From Corbicula japonica (lineage: Eukaryota; Mollusca; Bivalvia; Venerida; Cyrenidae): a stretch of DNA of 64,000 bases. The stretch lies in assembly GCA_038501625.1 (NCBI GenBank), contig JAZAYU010000005.1, positions 930,001 through 994,000 on the forward strand, in the 5' to 3' direction. Made by a program: the position numbers and the translations under genes. The notes under the pieces were generated by a model. That model ran no database searches and was not told the origin of the DNA. It was given only the letters and a program-made list of their open reading frames with translations. This document shows positions 22,582 through 34,189 of this stretch, in pieces; the stretch's first letter is position 1, and every line of letters begins with the position of its first letter.

Positions 22582-25412
22582 TTATCCCTTTACTCGATAA
22601 AAATGTGTTTTATTACATATGCAACCAGAGTATATCCATATCATCCAGTTAATCTATGTCATCTATCTGATCTGGATCTACACTACTCACTTTTAGATTC
22701 ATTAGATTACTTCTGACCAAGATGTGACCAGTGTGGATCCAGGTTAGATGTCAGGATGTGCCAGCTGATCTGGGTCTACACTGCTCACTTTTAGATTCAT
22801 TAGATTATTTCTGACCAAGATGTGACCAGTGTGGATCCAGGTTAGATGTCAAGGATGTGCCAGCTGATCTGGATCTACACTGCTCACTTTTAGATTCATT
22901 AGATTATTTCTGACCAAGATGTGACCAGTGTGGATCCAGGTTAGATGTCAGGAATGTGCCAGCTGATCTGGATCTACACTGCTCACTTTTAGATTCATTC
23001 GATTATTTCTGACCAAGGTGTGACCAGTGTGGATCCGGGTTAGATGTCAGGAATGTGCCATCTGATCTGGATCTACACTGCTAACTTTTAGATTCATTAG
23101 ATTATTTCTGAACAAGATGTGACCAGTGTGGATCCAGGTTAGATGTCAGGAATGTGCCAGCTGATCTGGATCTACACTGCTCACTTTTAGATTCATTAGA
23201 TTATTTCTGACCAAGATGTGACCAGTGTGGATCCAGGTTAGATGTCAGGGATGTGCCAGCTGATCTGGATCTACACTGCTCACTTTTAGATTCATTCGAT
23301 TATTTCTGACCAAGATGTGACCAGTGTGGTTCCAGGTTAGATGTCAGGATGTGCCAGCTGATCTGGGTCTACACTGCTCACTTTTAGATTCATTCGATTA
23401 TTTCTGACCAAGATGTGACCAGTGTGGATCCAGGTTAGATGTCAGGAATGTGCCAGCTGATCTGGATCTACACTGCTCACTTTTAGATTCATTAGATTAT
23501 TTCTGACCAAGATGTGACCAGTGTTGATCCAGGTTAGATGTCAGGATGTGCCAGCTGATCTGGATCTACACTGCTCACTTTTAGATTCATTCGATTATTT
23601 CTGACCAAGATGTGACCAGTGTGGATCCAGGTTAGATGTCAGGAATGTGCCAGCTGATCTGGGTCTACACTGCTCACTTTTAGATTCATTCGATTATTTC
23701 TGACCAAGATGTGACCAGTGTGGATCCAGGTTAGATGTCAGGAATGTGCCAGCTGATCTGGATATACACTGCTCACTTTTAGATTCATTAGATTATTTCT
23801 GACCAAGATGTGACCAGTGTGGATCCAGGTTAGATGTCAGGAATGTGCCAGCTGATCTGGATCTACACTGCTAACTTTTAGATTCATTAGATTATTTCTG
23901 ACCAAGATGTGACCAGTGTGGATCCAGGTTAGATGTCAGGGATGTTCCAGCTGATCTGGATCTACACTGCTAACTTTAAGATTCTTTAGATTATTTCTGA
24001 CCAAGGTGTGACCAGTGTGGATCCAGGTTAGATGTCAGGTATGTGCCAGCTGATCTGGATCTACACTGCTAACTTTTAGATTCATTAGATTATTTATGAC
24101 CAAGATGTGACCAGTGTGGATCCAGGTTAGATGTCAGGAATGTGCCAGCTGATCTGGATCTACACTACTAACTTTTAGATTCATTAGATTATTTCTGACC
24201 AAGGTGTGACCAGTGTGGATCCAGGTTAGATGTCAGGAATATGCCATCTGATCTGGATCTACACTGCTAACTTTTAGATTCATTAGATTATTTCTGACCA
24301 AGGTGTGACCAGTGTGGATCCAGGTTAGACGTCAGGAATGTGTCAGCTGATCTGGATCTACACTGCTCACTTTTAGATTCATTAGATTATTTCTGACCAG
24401 GATGTGACCAGTGTGGATCCAGGTTAGATATCAGGAATGTGTCAGCTGATCTGGATCTACACTGCTCACTTTTAGATTCATTAGATTATTTCTGACCAGG
24501 ATGTGACCAGTGTGGATCCAGGTTAGATGTCAGGATGTGCCAGCTGATCTGGATCTACACTGCTAACTTTTAGATTCATTAGATTATTTCTGACCAAGAT
24601 GTGACCAGTGTGGATCCAGGTTAGATGTCAGGAATGTGCCAGCTGATCTGGATCTACACTGCTAACTTTTAGATTCATTAGATTATTTCTGACCAAGATG
24701 TGACCAGTGTGGATCCAGGTTAGATGTCAGGAATGTTCCAGCTGATCTGGATCTACACTGCTAACTTTAAGATTCTTTAGATTATTTCTGACCAAGGTGT
24801 GACCAGTGTGGATCCAGGTTAGATGTCAGGAATGTGCCAGCTGATCTGGATCTACACTGCTAACTTTTAGATTCATTAGATTATTTATGACCAAGATGTG
24901 ACCAGTGTGGATCCAGGTTAGATGTCAGGAATGTGCCAGCTGATCTGGATCTACACTACTAACTTTTAGATTCATTAGATTATTTCTGACCAAGGTGTGA
25001 CCAGTGTGGATCCAGGTTAGATGTCAGGAATGTGCCATCTGATCTGGATCTACACTGCTAACTTTTAGATTCATTAGATTATTTCTGACCAAGGTGTGAC
25101 CAGTGTGGATCCAGGTTAGATGTCAGGAATGTGCCAGCTGATCTGGATCTACACTGCTCACTTTTAGATTCATTAGATTATTTCTGACCAGGATGTGACC
25201 AGTGTGGATCCAGGTTAGATGTCAGGGATGTGCCAGCTGATCTGGATCTACACTGCTCACTTTTAGATTCTTTAGATTATTTCTGACCAAGATGGTGACC
25301 AGTGTGGATCCAGGTTAGATGTCAGGATGTGCCAGCTGATCTGGATCTACACTGGTTGCACATGTCATAAAACCCATTACATTTTATATACATGTAGATT
25401 ATCCAGGGTTAA
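22582..25412. mobile_element. TTAA MITE expanded by a 99-bp satellite (about 27 units)
   Basis: The left terminus TTATCCCTTTACTCGAT (TTAA mutated) and right terminus ATCCAGGGTTAA match the small MITE upstream of copy B, as do the outer flanks. The interior is a tandem array from about 22670 to 25345 with a strict 99-bp period. Core words are TGCCAGCTGATCTGGATCTA, CACTGCTCACTTTTAGATTC and GACCAGTGTGGATCCAGGTT. Variants (CTAAC for CTCAC, CATTCG for CATTAG) recur in blocks, and a multi-unit stretch near 23860-24240 is closely repeated near 24640-25070, so segments of several units were copied together. Non-coding. Confidence 0.88.
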
Positions 25413-25600
25413 CCGTTTCCTTAATATATACACATTTTACGCATGTGCGACCAGTGTAGATCCATTTTGGTCAGAAATAACCTAACAAATCATATAGCAA
25501 ACAGTTTAGATCCTGATCAGACGGCACAGATGTGCCAGCTAATCTGGATCTTAACTGTTCGCACATGAAATTAAGGTGTGTCTATGGAGGAAAGGGTTAA
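25409..25600. mobile_element. TTAA-bounded MITE nested at the end of the previous one
   Basis: Runs TTAACCGTTTCCTTAATATA ... GGAGGAAAGGGTTAA. It is inserted exactly at the right-hand TTAA of the expanded element. The matching site upstream of copy B (CCAGGGTTAATATGG at 9617-9631) is empty. Internal modules are inverted relative to other copies (GTGCGACCAGTGTAGATCC first, AACTGTTCGCACATG last). Confidence 0.82.
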
Positions 25601-25747
25601 TGTAACAGGACAATACATTTGAGTGATGAAAGAGATTTTAATCACCAAGCTATAAAAGTGATGGCCTGGTTAACATATTTTGTAAAGCATTTAACAAAAT
25701 ATTTTATAATGTTCCTGATGTGACGATGTAACAATTTTCTTAAATGA

Positions 25748-26001
25748 AAATATGGAAATGTAAATTTTGATCTTTGTAAACTTCAATGACTGCGACCCAC
25801 TTAACTAAAGGTAAACAGATTAATACAGTACAATTTGTAAAATTATAATGCTACACTGATGTCACAATACCACACTATTGGTAATACCTGTTTTATCTAT
25901 TCTGTTCATCCTAAATGGTTAGTATAACATCCGGGCATTTTAGTCATATGATCCATTGATTTTTACTGATAAAGGAAGTTTTAAATCTACAAACCTCTAA
26001 A
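25748..26001 (+). promoter_or_regulatory. Conserved upstream block, copy D
   Basis: Nearly identical to the block upstream of copy B, including ATCCGGGCATTTTAGTCATA, the GGAAGTTTTAAATC word and the ATGGCGACAAG start context. Putative promoter plus 5' UTR. Confidence 0.5.
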
Positions 26002-26336
26002 ATGGCGACAAGTCAAATTGATATAACATCAGATGAAATTATTAACATAAAATGTTGTTTATGTCTGGAGGATAACAGGATTAGAGAGGCAGACAAATAT
26101 TGTGTGCAGTGTAAAAATTACTATTGTACACCATGTACGGGCATGCACAAGAAGTTCCCCACAATGAAGGATCACAAGCTTCTAGACAAGGCAGATTTCC
26201 GGTCCCTGGGTCCAGATGGTTCTCTACCTAGCTTACCAACACAACGATGTTCGGAGCACCCAACAGAAGTGATCAACCTCTACTGTAAACAACATGACGA
26301 GGTGGCTTGTGCATTGTGCATTGCTCTCACACATAG
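26002..26336 (+). CDS. B-box protein copy D, exon 1
   Basis: Encodes residues 1-111, with both B-box ligand sets intact. Copy-specific residues include TGMHKKFPTMK and ACALCIALTHR (Leu where B and C have Ser between the Cys pair). The donor is ACATAG|GTAAAG. It splices to exon 2 at 29770 across a 3.4-kb intron carrying a transposon; the joined frame gives 559 residues. Confidence 0.87.
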
Positions 26337-26479
26337 GTAAAGCATTTAAATCTCTTTATTTTAACTCCAATACTTTTAACGTAAGCCTATTCTTTGGATA
26401 AATCATTTACAAAATTGTGACATTAAAACAGCCTTGTTGCAAATATTTGCTAAGATGAAACACAAAATTGCCAGATAAT

Positions 26480-28783
26480 AGAGTTCTTTCACATTGTTAC
26501 TTCCCCTTAGCGCTCTCTAAAATTGAAGAGCATAATTAGTCGATAACTGCAAGCGAGGGGGCATTGTTTACTATTGTTAATATGACTAAGAGATTATAAA
26601 ATTAAGAACATGTTGATTAATTATTTCAAATTTATAAATAAGTGAGTTCAGTCAAATAAAGAAGAATTTACAAAAATGTTATGATCATTTACAAAAACAT
26701 CAAGAAAAATTAATAGTGTTCATCGCGATGTTTTCAGGATGCGAGTATCCAACGGATTTGTTTGTTTGTTTTTTCTTTGAAAATAATCACGTGAATTTTG
26801 TTTACTGAAAATGAATATGATGTGTATAATTGCAATTCAGACGAACACTATCGGACATTTTACCGTTTTACGGCATTTTTTGGTAACGCTATAATTATTT
26901 GTGGAATGAGACACATATTTCTTATGTCGCTCGTCGGCGACTTGATGCGCGTTTTTGCGTCTTTTGTTTTTTTTTTATATATTCATGAAATGCGACTTAA
27001 ACTAATGTCTTATTTACTATGGCTGACGATTTAAAAAAGTGATTTTTATAATAACACGAATAAGATATACACTACTACATGACCGGCCATTTCAGCGCTA
27101 CAAAATATAGTTATAGAAATACGGGACTGAACTCATGGCAATTTTTAGGTATTCGAAAAGTTAGCTAGACGCGACAATAACAGTTACTTTCAATTTGATG
27201 ATTTGAAAGTAAAATAGAATTATGTCTCCTCAAATGTCAGATGCCAAACAAGTTTTCGCACCTCAATATGTCACCATCGTTTTCTGGTCAGAATGGGAAA
27301 TGGGAATATTGTGTCAAATATATAGGGACAATAAGCAGTAACACGGTCGTGTTCAAAGTATATATTCTAGTTCTTAAACATAAACATTTAAATCAAGGAC
27401 TGATAAAAGAAATATACGAAAGATAACAGTAAATGTTAGTTTTAAACATATGTTTGGACGAAATAAAAAAAAGTAAACACAATTAGAAAGCTTAACGGGC
27501 GTTGAATACAACGACGATACATTGCAGAATTCGTCCGTTTACCTCCAATTTAGAGAGATCATGTAACATAAAATATATTTCTTGAACTAAACGCATTTTG
27601 TCAGAAAAACTCGATACGCTTATATATGTGTCTGTAGAAAATATAGAGTAACGTGTAATACACAATGTATTTGTTTTCATATAAGACTTCCTGAATCAAA
27701 GTGGCAACCACGTCTTTGATTGTTTTACGCTTTTCTCAGTCAAATCTTGCCGACCAGACGTTTTAAGCCTATTATATTCGGAAATTCTAAAACTCGAATT
27801 TATTATGCTTTATCATAATTATTATTATAATTTATTATTAGCTTTAAGACGACACAGTGATCATGTCTGTTCATTCTGTTAGCAATGACACAGTTAAATG
27901 CCCCCTCACTTGTCGGTTTAGGATAAAACCAATATTTCCGCACCTAACGTGGCGTACGACGCATGCGCACAACAATGTGAAAGACCTCTATTTGATGATT
28001 TGAAAGTAAAATAGAATTATGTCTCCTCAAATGTCAGATGCCAAACAAGTTTTCGCACCTCAATATGTCACCATCGTTTTCTGGTCAGAATGGGAAATGG
28101 GAATATTGTGTCAAATATATAGGGACAATAAGCAGTAACACGGTCGTGTTCAAAGTATGAATTCTAGTTCTTAAACATAAACATTTAAATCAAGAACTGA
28201 TAAAAGAAATATACGAAAGATAACAGTAAATGTTAGTTTTAAACATATGTTTGGACGTAATAAAAAAAAGTAAACACAATTAGAAAGCTTAACGGGCGTT
28301 GAATACAATGACGATACATTGCAGAATTCGTCCGTTTACCTCCAATTTAGAGAGATCATGTAACATAAAATATATTTCTTGAACTAAACGCATTTTGTCA
28401 GAAAAGCTCGATACGCTTATATATGTGTCTGTAGAAAATATAGAGTAACGTGTAATACACAATGTATTTGTTTTCATATAAGACTTTCTGAATCAAAGTG
28501 GCAACCACGTCTTTGATTGTTTTACGCTTTTCTCAGTCAAATCAGACGTTTTAAGCCTATTATATTCGGAAATTCTAAAACTCGAATTTATTATGCTTTA
28601 TCATAATTATTATTATAATTTATTATTAGCTTTAAGACGACACCGTGATCATGTCTGTTCATTCTGTTAGCAATGACACAGTTAAATGCCCCCTCACTTG
28701 TCGGTTTAGGATAAAACCAATATTTTCCGCACCTAACGTGGCGAGGTGTACGACGCATGCGCACAACAATGTGAAAGACCTCT
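26480..28783. mobile_element. 2.3-kb non-autonomous TIR element with duplicated right module
   Basis: Ends AGAGTTCTTTCACATTGTT and ACAATGTGAAAGACCTCT, flanked by AT on both sides; copy C has the empty site with a single AT. The right module of about 798 bp is present twice in tandem (from about 27194 and 27992), and the junction retains an internal copy of the right terminal repeat. Three near-identical 62-codon antisense ORFs within these modules and in intron A reflect the repeat and are not evidence of a gene. No transposase is seen. Confidence 0.85.
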
Positions 28784-28789
28784 ATTAAC

Positions 28790-29655
28790 TCTAAACAGTT
28801 CGCAAAAGTGCTTGATTGTTCTTCTCTAAAACAAATACCCCAAGTGCCAGGTTGTTTCCTCTAAAACAATAACCCCAAGTGCCAGGGTGTTTCATCTTAA
28901 ACAATAACCCCAAGTGCCAGGTTGTTTCCTCTAAAACAATAACCCCAAGTGCCAGGGTGTTTCATCTTAAACAGTTACCCCAAGTGCCAGAGTGTTCCCT
29001 CTAAAACAGTTAACCCGAAAGTGCCAGTGTTCCCTCTTAAACAGTTACCCCGAAAGTGCCAGAGTGTTCCCTCTAAAACAGTTATCCCCAAGTGCCAGAG
29101 TGTTCCCTCTAAAACAGTTACCAGAAAAGTGCCAGAATGTTCCCTCTAAAACAGTTACCCCAAATGAAAGGTTGTTCCCTCTAAAACAGCTACCCCCAAG
29201 TGCAAGAGTGTTCCCTCTAAAACAGTTAACCCCAGTGACTGGTTGTTCCCTTTTAAACAGTTAACCCCAGTGACAGGTTGTTCCCTTTAAAACAGTTATC
29301 CCCAAGTGCCAGAGTGTTCCCTCTAAAACAATTACCTCAAGTGCCAGGTTGTTCTCTCTAAAACAGTTACCCCAAGTGACACGTTTTTCCCTCTAAAACA
29401 GTTACCCCCAAGTGCCAGAGTGTTCCACTCTTAACAGTTACCCCAAGTGCAAGGTTGTCCCATCTAACACTGTAGGTTTCCCCAAGTGCCAGGATGTTTC
29501 CTCTAGAAAAGTTACCCCAAGTGCCAGGGTGTTCCCTCTAAAACAATTACCTCAAATGCCAGGTTGTTCCTTCTAAAACAGTTACCCCAAGTGCCAGCCT
29601 TTCCCTCTAAAACAATAACCCCAAGTGCCAGGTTGTTCCCTCCAAAACAGCTAAT
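28790..29655 (+). repeat. 34-bp intronic minisatellite, copy D
   Basis: About 25 units, closely matching copy A unit by unit in the first half (same GAAAGTGCCAGTGTTCCCTC short variant, same CAAATGAAAGGTTGTTCCCT variant), with small internal differences. This supports recent common origin of introns A and D. Confidence 0.9.
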
Positions 29656-29769
29656 ACAAAAGTTTGTTTTATCTTCATACTCATGAAAGATACAGATTTA
29701 TTCAGAAACTCACCAGACCTACACTTACATTTGAACTTTTTTTCTAATTGACTCTTTTATCCATTTCAG

Positions 29770-31114
29770 GACCTGTTCCAATATCCAGTCTATACCAGAA
29801 GTGGTTGGCAACTTGCACAACAAAACACACCTTGCTTCCATAAAACAGAAAATCCTCAAAGTAAACACAGCCATGCAAGAAATGAAAACTGTAAAACTGC
29901 AAAAACAAAAAGACCTCAAAACAGATTTTGACAGGGGAGTCCAGTCGATCAAATTATTCAGACAAGAACTACAGTCACAGCTAGAGAAGATGGAACAAGA
30001 GACAATAAGAGAACTGAAGAAGGAATATGACAGAATCCAAGCATGCCTGACAAGGGAGATAATTGAAGTTAACAAGTTAATAGATGCTATGAATGAAGCA
30101 GCTTCACAGTTAAAGAAGGCAGAGGGTAACAAGGCCCAGGAATATGTGAGCATCAAGACCTCAGAGAAAGTAACAGCCAAGGCAGAGGATGTGGAGAAAG
30201 AACAACAGAGAAAGACTCAGGAAACTGTCAGCTTTACTGCTGATCAGAACATTAAAACTTTCCTACAACAACTCCAAGCACTTGGAAAAGTTTCAAGCCT
30301 TAAACCCAGTATCAGTAAACAAAAGAACAGCCTTTACAAGGTAAAACAACAACGAGAGATTGATGTCAAGCTGGTTAATGACACTTCTAACTGTAGTGTC
30401 CAGGGCTCATGTATCACTGAAGATGGTTTCATCCTTCTTGCTGATTACAAAAACAATAAGATTAAGCGATTTGATATGTCCACAGAGACAGTAATAGATT
30501 ACATTGACCTTCAAGCTGAACCTCGTACTGTCTGTATGATCAGCAGCTCAGAAGCTGCTGTAGCCCTGAGCATGATTAAGACAGTACAGTTTGTGTCCCT
30601 GGGTAACAAACTAATAGCTACCTGTACACTCACACTGAAGCATTACTGCTATGGCCTGGCTTATGTGGACAACAAACTGTTCATATCTGATGGTAGTAAG
30701 ACTGTGTATATACATGATATGAATGGTAAACAACTACAGTCAATATCAACTGATGCTTCTAGTAAAGATATATTCCAGGACTCTAGACATATAACAGTCA
30801 GTGCTGCAGGAGACAGAGTGTTTGTGACTGACTGTAACAAGGGCTTGGTTATCCTTGACCATCAGGGGAAATATCTGACCACTCTGACAGATCCTACAGT
30901 GACAGGTACTTTTGGAGTATGTACAGATAATAGAAATCTGTTTGTCTGTAGCTGGGCCTCAAACAACATTGTTCAGATAGGACAGGACTACAAACTGTTA
31001 GGAAAGATAGGGAAGGTTGACAGTCCCCGGTCTCTGTGCTTTGATCCTCACAAGACCAGACTAGTGGTTACAGCATACAACAACAACAGCATTACGGTAC
31101 TAGAGCTGGAGTAA
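29770..31114 (+). CDS. B-box/coiled-coil/NHL-like propeller protein, copy D, exon 2 (mosaic)
   Basis: Encodes residues 113-559 of an intact protein. The coiled coil is almost that of copy A (ILKVNTAMQEMKTVKLQKQK, EYDRIQACLTREI, KKAEGN). From about position 30140 onward the sequence switches to copy B-like residues (EYVSIKTSEKV, NCSVQGSCITEDGFILLADY, LKHYCYGLAYVDNKLFISDG). Blade motifs: ILLADYKNN, LFISDGSK, RVFVTDCNKG, LFVCSWASNN, VVTAYNNN; it ends ITVLELE. Recombination or gene conversion between A-like and B-like parents is the simple explanation. Function as for the other copies: likely oligomeric recognition protein, RING-less, not shown. Confidence 0.9.
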
Positions 31115-31420
31115 ACCTAATGAGAACAGTCATAAATGTTACATACATATTTACTTTCTTAACAGGCATCTCAATACTGTACATTTACTTGTAATCTATG
31201 CAAGCGCTTTTATTTTTGTTTGAGAAGTGTTATAGTAATACAAAAACATAATATCAATTAACTAGACATTATTTCAATGTTTACTGTAATTATTTGGCAA
31301 ATTTAAACATAATGATGACAGATAACTTTCAGATATATATAAACTAGATGAAGAATACAGTTTGATTGCAATAACTGGAAATTCAAAGGGACAGAGATTT
31401 CTTAAGTTATCAAGTTCTAT
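31115..31420. other. 3' flank of copy D, proximal part
   Basis: Collinear with the 3' flanks of A, B and C (GAGAACAGTCATAAATGTTA), AT-rich, no gene. The flank is interrupted at 31420 by a MITE-like insertion. Confidence 0.6.
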
Positions 31421-32237
31421 ACTGGTCATCATTGGTGTCGCATCATCGTTCGTCTCGCGGTAATTGCGTTGCGCCCTCTTCCGATTGTTTACTTTGTCAC
31501 GTTGCTGACCTATATTTGTGGTTTGACCAAAAAACGTTTTTTCAACAGTTTTGAGCAGTTTCTTGGTGAGTATTCATTCGTATACATCAAATGAAGTGTT
31601 TTTGTTAGAAATGAAGCAAAAAAAACCTCACCTTCAGCCCTTATTTTTGTCCTATTTTGCTTTGTTTACAAGTTCGTCTGCCACGCCAATAGCCCCGACA
31701 GTGTTTATATGTAGTTAGGTAACTGACCACTAAATTTTAAATCGGATAGGTAATCGACCACTAAATTTTAAATCAGATAGGTAACCAATTACTAAATATT
31801 AAAAATATGGAATGAAAGTTCTTTCAATTGCAAGCACTGTCCAGATGAATAGTTTTTACAGTCAGTGTGATTAACAGTTGTTATTTGTTAAAATTTAGTT
31901 AACAGTTAAAGTTTTGACATGTTCACCTATCACTCTTTAAATGACTTGTTATCTGATTAAACATTTAGTGTTCTAAACCTACCAGTGTTCGATTTATTCC
32001 AAGAATTTTCACATACTGCGAAACGAATGATAACGTAATCAGGACAACATGGCGGACACCAATGACAATCATATGGATGCATTCTATTGTGTTTGGATAT
32101 TCCATGGCCATTTTAAGAATTAAATAACAAGAAAAGGTTGGAATAGGAGAAATAAATCAAAATTTAACAGGTAAGTTTTTTTTGTCTTTACTTCATTGTG
32201 ATAACTGTTAAGTAAAGCGAACCCATAGATGACCAGT
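31421..32237. mobile_element. MITE-like insertion with ACTGGTCATC inverted ends
   Basis: Left end ACTGGTCATCATTGG, right end CCATAGATGACCAGT, bordered by TA on both sides. The flanks rejoin as 3' flank of the copy B type (ATAAGAAATTATATTTGCAC). Inside, three roughly 36-bp repeats at about 31715-31795 share 'GGTAAYYRACCACTAAATTT'. No coding region. TA borders suggest Tc1/mariner-type mobilisation. Confidence 0.65.
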
Positions 32238-34189
32238 ATAATAAGAAATTATATTTGCACATGATAATACAAATGTAAATTATGATATTTTTTTTTTCAA
32301 CATATATCATTGGATGTCAAAATTAATATACATACATGTTCATTACAATTACAACACAAAATATATAATTTAAACCATAAAGCATGTTCTAGGCCCTTAA
32401 CTAAATTATTCAGAATAAATTGATCATTAATATTTTATTGTCTTTTTTATTTTGTTGTGAATAGTTATTTATTGATTGACAAAAGCTTCTGACTGAAGAA
32501 GACAAAAAATAAAAGGTGGTTTATTACCCAAATGTTTGTTTTACACTTATTTTAAGACATCATTATTAATATTAGTTGACGGTCAATGGAATGTGGAGAT
32601 AAAGCATGAGTAAGAGATGATGAGTAACTGTAAAACAGCTGTAACTGTATTCACTGAAGTGTTGCTATTAAGGTCCACCTGTTAGATCTGTAATAGTATA
32701 TTGAACAGGACAGTATCAGTAACTTAAATAAGCATGTCTGGTGACTTTTTTAAACACATGCATGAGCATTTAAACAGCAATCGAATTAAGCATTATTGTT
32801 AGTTGACAATTTGAAAACAGTGATGGTGAAAACACTTTAAAAACAAGTTTTTTAGTGCGTAATCGCCGTACATCATCGTGGCGGGTTATAAGCGACGTCA
32901 ACATGACGTAACTTGTCCAAGTCATTGTTTTTGTTTTGTAGCTGCTTCCGTTTTGAACATTAGTACAGGTCTTGGACATTTAATGGTTTCTTAACATTTG
33001 ACAGCATGGTCGGTTATTCAATTATTTTCTATGACTAAAACAATTGTTAATCACACATAAAATATTAATACATATTCAGCGTAAATCTTTGGTTTTTAAT
33101 TTACATAAACACAAATAAAATTAATTATTTACTATTGACAGTTCTTTATAATATTGTTTAAAAGAGATTGAATGTAATGTAGATGTTTATTTATACATTG
33201 TATTTGCAATTGATAATGTCTATTTGTTTATAATATTTTTGCTTTTCTTTAACAATTTGTATGTATGATTTGTATGTATTTTTTCAGAGAATCGCTTTGC
33301 AACATGGTAATGAATAAATGATTAAAAAGAGCGCATACTTGTCGTCTCATTAGAAATCCTTAACAGTACTAAAAATATACCTTTTTTGCATCGAGATGAT
33401 AATTATAATTATTATACAATATCTGTGGGCGTCATCATATCTAACATTTTGTTAGACCTGACTTCAGTGAGATCGTAAATTGACACAATTCACTTCTTGG
33501 TAAACAAAATAATCTAATTGCTGATCAGATCCTGATCAGTCAGAATAGATGTGTCTGGATCTACACTGGTTGCCCATGTGATGAAGTCATAAGATTAACA
33601 GTAGCAAAACAAACATGGTCCAATACTCCAGACAGCCAGGCACGCTTAGGGCAACACCCAGGATCACTCCTGATTGCCTGGCAGACTCAGGGCAACACCC
33701 AGGATCAATCAACGTCTTGTCTGACAAGTTAACCATAGGACAACAACCCATTTTATCATAATAGGCTACCCTACTATCAGTAACCTAATATCTACTTTAT
33801 GCTGACCAACATTTAATGAAAATCTATAAGAAGACTTAATGCTATATAAAGCCTTTTAACTCTATTTTACCTATAAATGACTTTCCGTATCTAGCAATAA
33901 CAGTAGGCTAATCAGGCTTATATTTCATCCTTGCTGGAGGTTGCACATATTCCTTTTAAGCAGATAAATACGGAAGCATTAGTTCCGAGAATAGAAATAT
34001 GCTGGAAATGTAAGCTAAAATTCCGATTCATTTGTCATCAAAAGAAATAGACTGACATCACAGCTTGACTGACCCAAATCATACAGTCATAAGAAATTCT
34101 GAAATATTTGTTTCTGAATTATGAGAGGTCGCACTGACTTAGCACTTTTGTAGACATTTTGTAATAATTTTTTCACACAAAACTGACCT
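32238..34189. other. Distal 3' flank of copy D, no gene seen
   Basis: Paralogous to the copy B flank (12630-14105) except for a unique stretch at about 32840-33370. The duplicated 'GGGCAACACCCAGGATCA' motif near 33650-33710 corresponds to 13590-13650. Confidence 0.6.

Larger units (their letters stand above)
26337..29769 (+). other. Intron 1 of copy D
   Basis: GT-AG intron of 3433 bp. From the 5' end it holds a 140-bp unique start, the 2.3-kb TIR element (26480-28783) and the 34-bp minisatellite (about 28790-29655, some 25 units). The acceptor is CCATTTCAG at 29761-29769. Apart from the inserted element it is collinear with the intron of copy C. Confidence 0.85.
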
